The notes under the pieces: generated by a model | Seen by the model: the letters and a program-made list of their open reading frames with translations, nothing else | The model's database searches: none | Told to the model about the DNA's origin: nothing | Origin: Pseudochrobactrum sp. sp1633 | GTDB lineage: Bacteria > Pseudomonadota > Alphaproteobacteria > Rhizobiales > Rhizobiaceae | Assembly: GCF_030376605.1 (NCBI RefSeq) | Contig: NZ_JARRAE010000009.1 | Span: forward strand, 62,001 to 126,000 | Direction of reading: 5' to 3' | Length of the DNA: 64,000 nucleotides | Translations under genes and position numbers: made by a program | Shown: piece by piece, positions 1 to 8,597 of the stretch | Numbering within the stretch: the stretch's first letter is position 1 | Layout: every line of letters begins with the position of its first letter

Positions 1-141
1 GCCAGGGCGGCGTGAAGTTGCCGTTTCTTCATAAATATAAAGTGCTGTAACAGAGCCGCCCGTTAACAATGCCGCATCAAGCGCCGGATTATCTTGTATT
101 CTAAGATCATTGCGCAACCATATAAGACTATGATTTTTCAT
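1..141 (-). CDS. phr: Deoxyribodipyrimidine photolyase, N-terminal 47 residues (cut by window edge)
   Basis: An ATG on the minus strand at 141 opens a frame that stays open to base 1 (47 codons). The peptide contains LIWLRNDLRIQDNPAL, the characteristic opening of the photolyase/cryptochrome alpha/beta (antenna-binding) domain. Photolyases repair UV-induced cyclobutane pyrimidine dimers using FADH and blue light. The rest of the protein lies outside the window, so a cryptochrome-like paralogue cannot be excluded. Photolyase is a known member of the RpoE-ChrR singlet-oxygen regulon of Rhodobacter, which fits the rpoE-chrR pair 4.5 kb away. No convincing sigma-E-type promoter was seen for this gene in its 101-bp divergent spacer. 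Confidence 0.85.
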   Translation of the reverse strand, partial: MKNHSLIWLRNDLRIQDNPALDAALLTGGSVTALYIYEETATSRRPG

Positions 142-180
142 AGAGAATCCTGAAAGCTGAGAGAAAGAGCAGATGACAGA

Positions 181-209
181 TGAACCGCTGCCATCCCTGT
201 TGCGTATAC
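181..209 (+). promoter_or_regulatory. Candidate ECF sigma (RpoE) promoter of the SDR gene
   Basis: TGAACC (181-186), a 17-nt spacer and GTATAC (204-209) have the same architecture as the candidate rpoE promoter at 4512-4540 (TGATCC-N17-GTAAAG). Transcription would start near 216, which leaves room for the AAGGTG ribosome site before the ATG at 243. TGATCC is the reported -35 type for Rhodobacter sigma-E. The assignment by shared spacing is inference. Confidence 0.5.
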
Positions 210-242
210 ATAATATAAAGTTTGTCTAATAAGGTGAACGTA

Positions 243-1001
243 ATGGACGCTCATATACCTAATAAGCTTGTATGGATAACGGGTGCCGGCACCGGAATGG
301 GGCGCGCTTTGGCAATAAGACTTGCCAGCCAAGGCTGGACAGTAGCAATCAGCGCCCGCACGAGAACACATCTTGAAGAGGTCGCCGCACAAGCACCGGA
401 CAAGATTTTTGCTTTTCCAATGGATGTGACGGATCACGCTGCGATACCGGCTGTATATGCCGCGATTGAAGCACAGCTTGGCCCCGTCAGTGTCGCAATC
501 CTCAATGCGGGCATATATAAGCGGGACAATGCGATTAATTTTGATGCTGCGCTTTTTGAGGAAACGGTCAATGTCAATCTGATAGGAACTGCCTATTGTA
601 TGGGCGTCGTTATGGAGCCCATGCTCAAGCGGCAATCGGGACGCATATTGGTCGTCTCCTCCGTTGCAGGATATACCGGCCTGCCGGGTGCAGCAGCATA
701 TGGCGCGACCAAAGCCGGCCTCATTAATATGTGTGAGGCCCTTTATCCTGAGCTGCGACGTAAGAATGTGCTTCTCAGCGTTGTTAATCCCGGTTTTGTA
801 GATACGCCGCTCACACAAAAAAATGACTTTCCTATGCCTTTTATAATTTCAGAGAATGAGGCCGCTGATCACATCATTCGCGGCCTGAATTCACATCGTT
901 TTGAAATTGCATTTCCGTGGAAGATGGTTTGGCTTACCAAATGTCTGGCGCGTCTGCCTGCAGGGTTGCGATTTGCAATTACGCGCAAATTGTTACGTTA
1001 A
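243..1001 (+). CDS. Short-chain dehydrogenase/reductase
   Basis: A classical SDR of 252 aa. The Rossmann motif TGAGTGMG (residues 13-20) binds NAD(P). The NAG motif is at 88-90, and the catalytic set is Ser140, Tyr153 and Lys157 (YGATK). The ATG at 243 is preferred over an in-frame TTG at 222 because AAGGTG lies 6 nt upstream of the ATG. The stop overlaps the stop of the convergent cfa gene by 4 bases. Short-chain dehydrogenases are recurrent neighbours of RpoE-ChrR systems. The likely substrate is a lipid or carbonyl product of photo-oxidation, but the sequence does not reveal it. Confidence 0.85.
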   Translation: MDAHIPNKLVWITGAGTGMGRALAIRLASQGWTVAISARTRTHLEEVAAQAPDKIFAFPMDVTDHAAIPAVYAAIEAQLGPVSVAILNAGIYKRDNAINFDAALFEETVNVNLIGTAYCMGVVMEPMLKRQSGRILVVSSVAGYTGLPGAAAYGATKAGLINMCEALYPELRRKNVLLSVVNPGFVDTPLTQKNDFPMPFIISENEAADHIIRGLNSHRFEIAFPWKMVWLTKCLARLPAGLRFAITRKLLR

Positions 1002-2248
1002 TCCTGATTGAGGCAGAGCTGACGGAAATGAAACTGCCCGACATCAATGCGCTGCGCTCTGAAACCGGCAGCGCAATAGTGGAAATAATATCGCCACATC
1101 CGCTTGAAGCGCGCATCAAACCCAAGTGGCTCAATATTGCTCCATTGTTTTATGAATTGATCGTCCCATTGAAGCAGCGTTTTCTCATAATCACGTCCAA
1201 ACATCAGCTGGTCAGTCAGCTTTAAATTATGTCTTCGTGCGACATCAATAAGTGCGTTGCATGAAGGCAGCATACCGCCCGGGAAAATATAGGTCTGAAT
1301 GAAATCAGCATTGCGCCGGTATTCATCAAGGCGGTTATCATCGATGGTAATAACCTGTAGCAAAGCCTCGCCGTCACTCTCTAACAAGGCTTGCAGTCTT
1401 GCAAAATATACAGGCCAGTTCTCCTCGCCGACAGCTTCAAACATCTCGACAGATACGATTTTGTTGAAACGCCCCTCACAATTTCTGTAATCTTCAATAC
1501 GAATTTCAACACGATCAGATAGGCCCGCTTTCATCATGCGCTCTTGCGCAAAATGTGCCTGCTCCTGAGAAAGTGTCAGGCCTACAATGCTGCAACCGGT
1601 TTTACGCGCAGCATATTCCGCAAATCCGCCCCATCCGCAGCCGATCTCAAGAACACGGTCATTTTTCTGAATATTCAATTGCCTGACAATGCGGTCATAT
1701 TTGGCATTTTGCGCATCAGATAAGGACTGTCCGGCCGTTTGGAACAAGCCGGAAGAATATGTCATGGTCTCATCCAGCCACTGAGCATAGAACTGGTTGC
1801 CCAGATCATAATGGAAAGCAATATTGCGCTTGCTGCCTTTAGGCGTATTGGCACGGAGACGATGGCGCAAATTGGCCATCAATCTTGCAAGTGCCGGCAA
1901 TGCGAGAACCGAATTTAAATAATCCTCATTGAAAATTCCCAGATCCAAAACAGCACCAATATCTGGGCTATCCCAGTTATTATCAATAAATGCGCGCGCC
2001 AGCCCGAGTTTTCCTCCGGAGAGGACTTGCCACACAAATTTAGGCGAGCGAATGATCATTGTTGCATCAGGGCCCGGTCTTGAGCCTTTGACATAAAAAC
2101 TGTGCCCGTCAGGAAACTCAACAGTCAGTGTGCCGAAAGCAATCCGGCCAGCCCATTTTTGCACAATGCGCATCCATAGCGGCGGACGTTTATTGAACCC
2201 TGCTTTGACTTCCCTCTTGATGTTCATTGTCTCTTCAGTGGTGCTCAT
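998..2248 (-). CDS. cfa: Cyclopropane-fatty-acyl-phospholipid synthase family methyltransferase
   Basis: A 416-aa SAM-dependent methyltransferase of the Cfa/mycolic acid synthase family. It shows the SAM-binding glycine-rich loop EIGCGWGG (201-208), the upstream FHYDLGNQFY segment that binds acyl phospholipid, and ETMTYSSG. Such enzymes methylate or cyclopropanate cis double bonds of membrane phospholipids. It is last in a three-gene minus-strand operon (FAD oxidase, DUF1365, Cfa). The ATG at 2248 overlaps the DUF1365 stop by 14 bases. A second ATG at 2227, preceded by GAAGAG, is an alternative start. Cfa homologues belong to the Rhodobacter RpoE regulon, where related enzymes act in furan fatty acid synthesis. 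Which methylated product is made here is unknown. Confidence 0.85.
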   Translation of the reverse strand: MSTTEETMNIKREVKAGFNKRPPLWMRIVQKWAGRIAFGTLTVEFPDGHSFYVKGSRPGPDATMIIRSPKFVWQVLSGGKLGLARAFIDNNWDSPDIGAVLDLGIFNEDYLNSVLALPALARLMANLRHRLRANTPKGSKRNIAFHYDLGNQFYAQWLDETMTYSSGLFQTAGQSLSDAQNAKYDRIVRQLNIQKNDRVLEIGCGWGGFAEYAARKTGCSIVGLTLSQEQAHFAQERMMKAGLSDRVEIRIEDYRNCEGRFNKIVSVEMFEAVGEENWPVYFARLQALLESDGEALLQVITIDDNRLDEYRRNADFIQTYIFPGGMLPSCNALIDVARRHNLKLTDQLMFGRDYEKTLLQWDDQFIKQWSNIEPLGFDARFKRMWRYYFHYCAAGFRAQRIDVGQFHFRQLCLNQD

Positions 2249-3077
2249 CAGGATTTAACTCACGGGGCTGATTGATCGGAGTGGGGTTTGAAACAACAGT
2301 ACTGTCGACCTTGCTGGCCGCCGCCTTATGGCGATAAATGGTAAGGCCTTTTCTCCAAAGGCGCAGTGCCTCCCAATAAATGCTCGCGCTGACTTTCAGC
2401 GTCATAAACGGGTGACGCAACAATGCCAAACCAAGCGTGCGGTCATTTATGGGGCTTCGTGTTGCTGCAAAATTTGCAACAAGCACCATGCCATCAGCAT
2501 CTTCTTCATGAATACGAACCAGCAGCTTTTCATCGGGAGGCTCAATGTAAAAATTATAGAAACAGTCCATCGGCAAAAAAGGAGATACATAAAAATCCTT
2601 CTTACATTGCTGGTGAAAGCCCTGTCCGGTCAGCTCCCCCTCAAGAACACGCATAATATAGGTATGACGTTCTGCGAATGTATTGCTGACCTCATAAAGA
2701 ACAGCGCGCAGCCCTCCTTGCGCGTCATAACAAAAATAGAGTGTCAGCGGATTGAAGACATAGCCATAAATGCGCGGATAACAGAGAATATAAATACTCA
2801 TCCCTGCCCCCTGAAGACCAGCACGGGCTAGCTGCTCCTCAACCCAATGGCGCAATCCGCCCTTTGTGCCATCTCCGTGATCTTTATCGTGAAAGCTCAC
2901 AATTGCGCGGCGATTATAACCAAAAAGACGCTTTGCCTTGTCTAATGACGGAAGCTCATCAATATTCAGCAGCAATGAAAATACACGATAAGTGAAGCGA
3001 TGCCGTTGAGGACGCAACCGCATATGCATCACTTTGCCTATATAAAGACCTGACTGTATCTTCTCACTAGAGCGCAT
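2235..3077 (-). CDS. DUF1365 family protein
   Basis: This 280-aa protein has the hallmarks of DUF1365: an SGLYIGKVMHMRLRP-type opening, HRFTYRVFSLLLNIDEL, and a YGYVFNPLTLYFCYD core followed by EVSNTFAERHTY. The biochemical role of the family is not established. It almost always sits between an FAD-dependent amine-oxidase-like protein and a Cfa-type methyltransferase, as here, with a 2-nt gap to the upstream gene and overlap with the downstream one. That suggests a membrane-lipid modification function. No signal peptide or clear transmembrane segment is evident. Confidence 0.85.
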   Translation of the reverse strand: MRSSEKIQSGLYIGKVMHMRLRPQRHRFTYRVFSLLLNIDELPSLDKAKRLFGYNRRAIVSFHDKDHGDGTKGGLRHWVEEQLARAGLQGAGMSIYILCYPRIYGYVFNPLTLYFCYDAQGGLRAVLYEVSNTFAERHTYIMRVLEGELTGQGFHQQCKKDFYVSPFLPMDCFYNFYIEPPDEKLLVRIHEEDADGMVLVANFAATRSPINDRTLGLALLRHPFMTLKVSASIYWEALRLWRKGLTIYRHKAAASKVDSTVVSNPTPINQPRELNPDEHH

Positions 3078-3079
3078 TA

Positions 3080-4429
3080 TTATGATGCCTCACTCTCAGA
3101 CGGCTGTGAAATTCTGGAGGATGCGTTTGGTACATTCCAAGGTCGTTTCAAACCTGCCAGCCCTTCGGCCACTGCAAGCCCTGCCTGCAAACCATCCTCA
3201 TGAAAACCATAGCCAAAGTACGCACCACAGAACCATGTATTACGCTTGCCTTGCAGGACATGCAGCGCACGCTGCGCTTCCAATGCCCGAAGGTCAAAAA
3301 GCGGGTGCTCATAATCAATCACCTTGATAATTTTTTCATCGGCGATCGGCTTAGTCGGATTAAGCGTAACAAAAAGTGGATATTTCTCATCAATAGATTG
3401 AAGCTTATTCATCCAATATGTCACACATAAAGGCTGCTTTTCTGCGCTATTGTGATCGCCGGTATAATTCCAGCTCGACCAGATCCGCCTGCGCCTTGGC
3501 ATAAGTGACGTATCGGAGTGCAAAACGGCGCTATTGGCTGTGTAACGAAAAGCACCAAGCAGTTTCTGCTCCTCAAAGCTGGGATCATCCAACATTGCAA
3601 GCGCCTGATCCGCATGTGCAGCAATAACAACATCAGTAAAACGCTCTGTATGACCTTTACAGTCAGTCACCATGACACCGTCAGTTATGCGCTTTATGCT
3701 CTCAACCCTGGTATTCAGCCTGATGTCACCGGATATTGCCTGCGCCAACCGCTCAACATAGCGGCGACTACCGCCCGTAACAGTTCGCCATTGCGGCCGG
3801 TCTTTAAGACTGAGTAATCCGTGACTGACGAAAAAGCGTACAAATGCCTGAACAGGATAAGCCCGCATTTCATCTGCGCTCGCAGACCAAATTGCAGCCC
3901 CCATCGGCAGAAGATGATTTTCAACAAAATCATCGCTGTAATTATAAAATCTCAGATATTCGCCAAGGCTAGTCTGCGCGTAATGTTCACTATCCAGAAC
4001 AGAAGGCGCCTCGCGGTAAAACCTCAACACATCCCTGACCATAAACCAGAAACGGGGACGAATGATATTACGCCGCTGACCAAGCAACCCGTTGATGCCA
4101 GAACCGGAGTATTCCAGCCCGCCCTCATTAAGTGATACGGCAAATGACATATTGGATTTTTGTGTCTCAACCCCGCATGTTTCAAATAATGCGACAAGAT
4201 TGGGATAATTCCGCTCATTATAAACAATAAAGCCCGTATCAACGGCAATCTCGTTTTGTCCGCACGGAACCATAATCGTATTGGAATGCCCGCCTAAGCG
4301 GTTATTCTCTTCATAAATGGTGACCCGCGCAGTTTTGCTCAACAGCCATGCTGCAGACAATCCGGAAATACCTGATCCGATGACAGCAATGTGTTTTTTA
4401 TTTTCAGAGAATGAGTGAGAACTACTCAC
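3080..4429 (-). CDS. FAD/NAD(P)-binding amine-oxidase-like protein
   Basis: A 449-aa flavoprotein with a dinucleotide-binding motif near the N-terminus (VIGSGISGLSAAWLL), then EENNRLGGHSNT, typical of flavin-containing amine oxidases and phytoene-desaturase-like proteins. The C-terminal FCGAYFGYGFHEDGLQAGL is the second FAD contact. The start is a GTG at 4429 with AAGGAA 7-8 nt upstream. It heads the minus-strand operon with DUF1365 and cfa. In alphaproteobacteria, related proteins next to Cfa have been linked to fatty acyl desaturation in furan fatty acid synthesis. Applying that here is inference. Confidence 0.85.
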   Translation of the reverse strand: MSSSHSFSENKKHIAVIGSGISGLSAAWLLSKTARVTIYEENNRLGGHSNTIMVPCGQNEIAVDTGFIVYNERNYPNLVALFETCGVETQKSNMSFAVSLNEGGLEYSGSGINGLLGQRRNIIRPRFWFMVRDVLRFYREAPSVLDSEHYAQTSLGEYLRFYNYSDDFVENHLLPMGAAIWSASADEMRAYPVQAFVRFFVSHGLLSLKDRPQWRTVTGGSRRYVERLAQAISGDIRLNTRVESIKRITDGVMVTDCKGHTERFTDVVIAAHADQALAMLDDPSFEEQKLLGAFRYTANSAVLHSDTSLMPRRRRIWSSWNYTGDHNSAEKQPLCVTYWMNKLQSIDEKYPLFVTLNPTKPIADEKIIKVIDYEHPLFDLRALEAQRALHVLQGKRNTWFCGAYFGYGFHEDGLQAGLAVAEGLAGLKRPWNVPNASSRISQPSESEAS

Positions 4430-4457
4430 GGCTATTCCTTTTGTTTTTTATATATTC

Positions 4458-4486
4458 CAATACGCGCCGTACGACGTTTCGGATCT
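4458..4486 (-). promoter_or_regulatory. Candidate ECF sigma promoter of the FAD oxidase-DUF1365-cfa operon
   Basis: On the minus strand AGATCC (4486-4481) is followed after exactly 17 nt by GTATTG (4463-4458). This mirrors the rpoE promoter candidate on the other strand 25 bp away. Transcription would start around 4450, about 20 nt before the GTG start. The spacing match supports shared control, but the -35 has one difference from TGATCC. Confidence 0.45.
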
Positions 4487-4511
4487 CTTTTTTTAAATTA
4501 TTTTGATGTCG

Positions 4512-4540
4512 TGATCCGTTTGCTGATTTTCTCCGTAAAG
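4512..4540 (+). promoter_or_regulatory. Candidate autoregulated RpoE promoter of rpoE-chrR
   Basis: TGATCC (4512-4517), a 17-nt spacer and GTAAAG (4535-4540). The -35 is identical to the TGATCC element described for Rhodobacter sigma-E autoregulation. The implied start near 4547 makes an ATG at 4546 unusable and supports the downstream ATG at 4651. Confidence 0.6.
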
Positions 4541-4650
4541 ATGGCATGAAAACAAACATTTCCATCCAGCCGCAATCGTGGCACAACAAATACAAAGGAA
4601 TTGCAGAGCGCAGATCTATGCTGCTCCGATTCAGGCGGGAATGTTTAAAA

Positions 4651-5229
4651 ATGAAAAAAAACACCCCCAATGCGGACATTGGGAATCTCGAAGTATTAAT
4701 GCGAGCTGTCACATTGGATCGCGATATTGATGCCTATGAGGTGATTTTTAAATACTTTGCGCCGCGTGTTAAATCTTACATGTTGCGGCTTACGACTGAT
4801 GAACAGCTGGCAGAAGAGCTGATGCAGGAAACAATGATCACTGTATGGCACAAAGCGGACCGTTTTGATCCGCTCAAAGGAGCGCTTTCAACATGGATTT
4901 TTACGATTGCACGAAATTTGCGCATTGATGCTGTAAGACGAGAGAAAAGACCCGAATTTGACCCGGATGATCCGGCTTTTGTTCCTGATGAAACAATACC
5001 CGCTGATGCTCTAATCATAATGCAGCAATCAAGTAATGAATTACAGCAAGCAATGGAAAAATTACCGAAGGAACAGTTCGAGCTTATAAAAATGTCTTTT
5101 TATGATAATCACTCTCAAAGTGCTATTGCCGAGAAAATGAATATTCCGCTTGGTACAGTTAAATCACGAATGCGACTGGCATTTGAAAAATTGCGTCTTT
5201 CCCTCAAACACTTAGGGAGAGCGTCATGA
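4651..5229 (+). CDS. rpoE: ECF RNA polymerase sigma factor, RpoE/ChrR-controlled type
   Basis: A 192-aa group IV sigma factor. Region 2 contains DAYEVIFKYFAPRVKSYML and AEELMQETMITVWHKADRFDP. Region 2.4 follows (ALSTWIFTIARNLRID), and region 4 carries a helix-turn-helix (SQSAIAEKMNIPLGTVKSRM). The chosen ATG lies about 10 nt after AGGCGGGA. An ATG at 4546 would add 35 atypical residues and sits at the presumed transcription start. The stop overlaps the chrR ATG (ATGA). By homology with Rhodobacter it is released from ChrR by singlet oxygen and transcribes photoprotection and lipid-modifying genes such as those clustered here. Confidence 0.9.
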   Translation: MKKNTPNADIGNLEVLMRAVTLDRDIDAYEVIFKYFAPRVKSYMLRLTTDEQLAEELMQETMITVWHKADRFDPLKGALSTWIFTIARNLRIDAVRREKRPEFDPDDPAFVPDETIPADALIIMQQSSNELQQAMEKLPKEQFELIKMSFYDNHSQSAIAEKMNIPLGTVKSRMRLAFEKLRLSLKHLGRAS

Positions 5230-5882
5230 ATATACATCATCATTTAAGCGATGCGTTGCTTGAAAGCTATGCTGCCGGCACCTTAAGCGAGGGCTGGAGC
5301 ATTGCCGTAGCCACACATTTATCATTGTGCCCTTCATGCCGTTTTCGTCTTAAAAACTATGAATGTCTGGGCGGAAAATTGCTTGAGGAACTACCTGCTG
5401 ATACGTCTGCGGATAAAGCATGGGAGACTGTTCGGTCGAGATTGGCAAAGACATCACTAAAGACCAAGCAAGAACGGCCGGAACCACAACCTCAGGCACC
5501 TGTTTTACCTCAGCCATTACGCTCTTATCTCGGAGGAGATGTCGATAAGCTGAAATGGCGCGCTCTTGGTCGCGGAGCCAGTCATATTGTCATTCCGACC
5601 AGCGACAATTCATCAACCGTACGCCTGCTCAAGATACCTGCCGGCAAGCCGGTTCCTGAGCACGGTCATGGCGGACGGGAGTTGACACTTGTTCTTAGCG
5701 GAAGTTTTATCGATGGCGACGAGAGTTTTACTCGCGGCGATATCGAAGAGGCAAATTCCGATATTATTCATCAGCCTATAGCTACATCGGACGCTGATTG
5801 CATTTGTCTGGCGGTTACAGATGCCCCGTTACGTTTCCGCTCATGGATTGTTCGTTTAGTGCAACCTGTGCTTGGAATTTAG
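5226..5882 (+). CDS. chrR: ChrR-type zinc-dependent anti-sigma factor with cupin domain
   Basis: This 218-aa protein has the two ChrR modules. The N-terminal anti-sigma domain carries the zinc ligands His31, Cys35 and Cys38 (HLSLCPSC), with a histidine cluster at 4-6 providing the fourth. The C-terminal cupin has His146, His148, Glu152 and His182, matching the metal ligands of Rhodobacter ChrR. The N-domain sequesters RpoE, and the cupin is required for dissociation on singlet oxygen. It overlaps rpoE by 4 bases, consistent with coupled translation of sigma and anti-sigma. Confidence 0.92.
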   Translation: MNIHHHLSDALLESYAAGTLSEGWSIAVATHLSLCPSCRFRLKNYECLGGKLLEELPADTSADKAWETVRSRLAKTSLKTKQERPEPQPQAPVLPQPLRSYLGGDVDKLKWRALGRGASHIVIPTSDNSSTVRLLKIPAGKPVPEHGHGGRELTLVLSGSFIDGDESFTRGDIEEANSDIIHQPIATSDADCICLAVTDAPLRFRSWIVRLVQPVLGI

Positions 5883-5922
5883 CGGCTAACGAATTCTGAA
5901 TATAACAAAGATGAGATCTGCA

Positions 5923-6336
5923 ATGTTAAAACAGGCCATAATTGCATATACTACGACTGCCATAGTGTTCTTTGTTGTTGACTTTATCTGGCTGTCAAAA
6001 ATGACAAGTTTGTTTTACCGCCCACGAATGGCCAACATCCTTATGGATCAGCCAAATTTCACTGTCGCGGGTCTTTTCTATCTCGTTTATGTAGGCGGTA
6101 TTATTTATTTTGCGGTAATACCTGCTCTCAACTCAAACAGCTGGCTTAATGCTGTTATTAATGGCGCCATTCTTGGTCTTATTGCTTATGGCACCTATGA
6201 TATGACAAATCTCGCTACGTTAAAAAATTGGTCCCTATCAATAAGTATAGTTGATATGGCGTGGGGTCTGCTTCTCACTGCTGTGGCTAGTTCGGCAGGA
6301 TACTTTGCCACATCGTTTATTCTCCCCAAAATATAA
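5923..6336 (+). CDS. DUF2177 family small membrane protein
   Basis: This 137-aa protein has four predicted membrane helices, the DFIWLSKM motif in the first and YGTYDMTNLATLKNW between helices three and four, both typical of DUF2177. The function is unknown. It follows chrR by about 40 bp in the same orientation, so it is probably co-transcribed with rpoE-chrR. An in-frame ATG at 5911 is possible; neither start has a strong ribosome site. Its frequent association with photo-oxidative and lipid genes makes a membrane-protective role plausible but unproven. Confidence 0.8.
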   Translation: MLKQAIIAYTTTAIVFFVVDFIWLSKMTSLFYRPRMANILMDQPNFTVAGLFYLVYVGGIIYFAVIPALNSNSWLNAVINGAILGLIAYGTYDMTNLATLKNWSLSISIVDMAWGLLLTAVASSAGYFATSFILPKI

Positions 6337-6427
6337 CAAATTAGATGTGTTTTTTAGCTGCAAAATTACTATCTATTTCAAAAAAATTAGTGGAGTGAAC
6401 CGGCACTGTCCTAAACAATCTACGCAG

Positions 6428-8371
6428 CTATTTAGTACGAGTATTATCTTTCAGAAGATTTTGATCGGCAAAGACGCTTGACGTACTTCTAATTGGGTCG
6501 CTTAAGAGTCTCAACCCGTTGAGAACCACAAGAACCGTGCCCCCCTCGTGGCCAAGTACCGCCAAAGGCAAAGGTAATTCAAAAAAAGCTGCGCCCACAA
6601 CCAAAACACACATCATACAAATCGCAAAAATAAGATTTTGACGAATTATTGATACGGTTCGTCTGGCAAGACGATGGGCTGCCGCTAATCTTTCCATATT
6701 CTCTGAAAGCAGAGCGACATCAGCAGCCTGTAAAGCAACTTCAGATCCTACCGCCCCCATGGCAATGCCGACATCGGCGCGCGCTAGTGCCGCTGCATCA
6801 TTCACACCATCACCAACAAATGCAACTTTCCCACCATTAGCCATTTCTGCAACCAGCCTCACCTTATCCTCTGGCAACATCTCGGCATGAATCTCATCCG
6901 GTTTGAATCCAAGCAGCTTGCCAATACGCAGCGCGACTGCCGGTCTATCGCCTGTCATCATTGCGATGGTCTTAACCCCGTTATCTCGCAAAGCGACAAG
7001 TGCTCCAGCTGAAGTTTCACGTACTTTGTCGGCGATGCTGATCGCACCTAAAATGAGCGCCCCACGCCCAAGATAAACAACTGTCTCTGCTCCGTCCTGT
7101 AAGTTTTTAAAACGCTCATCATCCAGAAGAGCACCCATATTATGGGCCATTCGACGATTACCTGCCCAAATGGGGCCGTCCATATCACGTCCAACAATGC
7201 CAGCACTTGGAATTGTTTTCACATCATAAACATCGTGTAGTTTTACCTCTCGACGGAGCACTTCGCGCCTAAGGGCGTCGGCAATATGATGCTCGGAATT
7301 GGCTTCAATACTAGCTAGCGCGGATAAAAAACTCATCTCATCATCAGCTAGAGGAACAACTCCAGTTACTTCTGCACGCCCGGTTGTCAACGTTCCAGTC
7401 TTGTCGAAAGCAAAAATATTAACTGCTGCAAGTGTCTCAAGCGCTGCCCCACCTTTAAACAATACGCCTCCCCGTGCAGCTGATGATAGAGCGGACAAAA
7501 TTGCTGCTGGCACAGAAATGACTATCGCACACGGGCTCGCGGCTACAAGCAAAGTTGCTGCAAAGTATAATGCAGCTTCCCAGTCATGCCCAAACCAATA
7601 GAAAATGCCAAGAGCAATCAGCGAGACCATTAGAACGGCAACTGTATAACGTTGCCCAAACCAAACACTGAACCGTTCTGAAGGAGCTTTCGCTGCCTGA
7701 GCTTGTGTGACTAGCTCAATCATGCGTGCCACAGTACTTTGTTCAACAGTTTTAGTAATCCTAATCTCAAGTACGCCATCAAGATTGACCGTTGCCTCAA
7801 AAACTTTAGCACCAGTTTCTTTGCGCACAGGCATAGATTCACCCGTAATCGTAGACTCGTCCAGCGCTCCACTTCCGCTTGCAATTGTTCCGTCAGAGGG
7901 TATTCGTGCGCCAGGCCGAACGATAACAATATCTCCAACACGAAGAGTTGCTGCCTGCACTTCTTTGATCGAACTATCTGCTAGTTTAAGTAAAGCGATT
8001 TCAGGCCGTAACGCCATCAATGCTTCAATGGAGCGGCGCGCTCGCCCCATTGCACGCTCTTCCAAGGTCGTGGACAAACTAAACAGCGTCAACAAAATAG
8101 CACCTTCGACAAACGCACCAACAATCGCCGCAGCAATAGCTGCAACTATCATTAACAAATCGATGTCGAGTACGCGCTCATGCACCAACTCACTCAACGC
8201 CCGCCATCCGGCGGGAACACCGCCAGCAAGATATACCAGTACCACACCGAAACTAGTTAATGCGAAAGCCAATGCACCACTGAATAGCCATGTCCCAAGC
8301 AAAGCCAACGAAAGCCCCAACACAGTTGCAGAAGAAAGAGCAACTGATGGATTACTTAAAAATCGACACAT
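6428..8371 (-). CDS. P1B-4-type heavy-metal-transporting ATPase (Co/Fe/Zn efflux class)
   Basis: A 647-aa P-type ATPase. It shows the actuator loop TGES (176-179), the metal-site SPC in a membrane helix (279-281), the phosphorylation site DKTGT (323-327), the hinge GDGVND, and HEGGT (608-612) in the last membrane segment. SPC plus HEGGT and the absence of an N-terminal metal-binding domain define subgroup P1B-4. Known members (CoaT, CtpD, PfeT, Nia) export Co, Fe(II), Ni or Zn. The actual metal cannot be read from sequence. It is convergent with the DUF2177 gene and follows a small membrane gene by 28 bp. Confidence 0.9.
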   Translation of the reverse strand: MCRFLSNPSVALSSATVLGLSLALLGTWLFSGALAFALTSFGVVLVYLAGGVPAGWRALSELVHERVLDIDLLMIVAAIAAAIVGAFVEGAILLTLFSLSTTLEERAMGRARRSIEALMALRPEIALLKLADSSIKEVQAATLRVGDIVIVRPGARIPSDGTIASGSGALDESTITGESMPVRKETGAKVFEATVNLDGVLEIRITKTVEQSTVARMIELVTQAQAAKAPSERFSVWFGQRYTVAVLMVSLIALGIFYWFGHDWEAALYFAATLLVAASPCAIVISVPAAILSALSSAARGGVLFKGGAALETLAAVNIFAFDKTGTLTTGRAEVTGVVPLADDEMSFLSALASIEANSEHHIADALRREVLRREVKLHDVYDVKTIPSAGIVGRDMDGPIWAGNRRMAHNMGALLDDERFKNLQDGAETVVYLGRGALILGAISIADKVRETSAGALVALRDNGVKTIAMMTGDRPAVALRIGKLLGFKPDEIHAEMLPEDKVRLVAEMANGGKVAFVGDGVNDAAALARADVGIAMGAVGSEVALQAADVALLSENMERLAAAHRLARRTVSIIRQNLIFAICMMCVLVVGAAFFELPLPLAVLGHEGGTVLVVLNGLRLLSDPIRSTSSVFADQNLLKDNTRTK

Positions 8372-8399
8372 TAATACATTGCTCCAGTTCGCTAATTAA

Positions 8400-8597
8400 C
8401 TAAGGATGTTCAAACAGCTGTGCCAATATTCCTATCATAACTAAAGTCGCCGCAAGGCGTTTTGGAGCCAACTCCATAGAAGTTATCCCGGCTGCGACTA
8501 TGATCACACCATACAGTGCAATCGCGGCGTCACTGAGCATAGTAAAAAATTCAACAAGGTTAGTTGTTTGCCATAAAGTCGTATGAAACACAGCCAT
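8400..8597 (-). CDS. Small hypothetical membrane protein upstream of the metal ATPase
   Basis: This 65-aa frame has two hydrophobic stretches (FTMLSDAAIALYGVIIVAAGI and RLAATLVMIGILAQLF). It ends 28 bp before the ATPase start on the same strand and would be co-transcribed. No family is recognised and the ribosome site is weak. It could be an accessory membrane peptide of the exporter or a chance frame. Confidence 0.4.
   Translation of the reverse strand: MAVFHTTLWQTTNLVEFFTMLSDAAIALYGVIIVAAGITSMELAPKRLAATLVMIGILAQLFEHP

Noticed and set aside
4546-5229. Longer sigma factor starting at ATG 4546
   Set aside because: The start would coincide with the predicted transcription start, and the 35 extra residues do not resemble ECF region 2.
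6428-8371. Copper-exporting P1B-1 ATPase (CopA)
   Set aside because: The membrane metal motif is SPC, not CPC, and there is no N-terminal CxxC domain; HEGGT indicates P1B-4.
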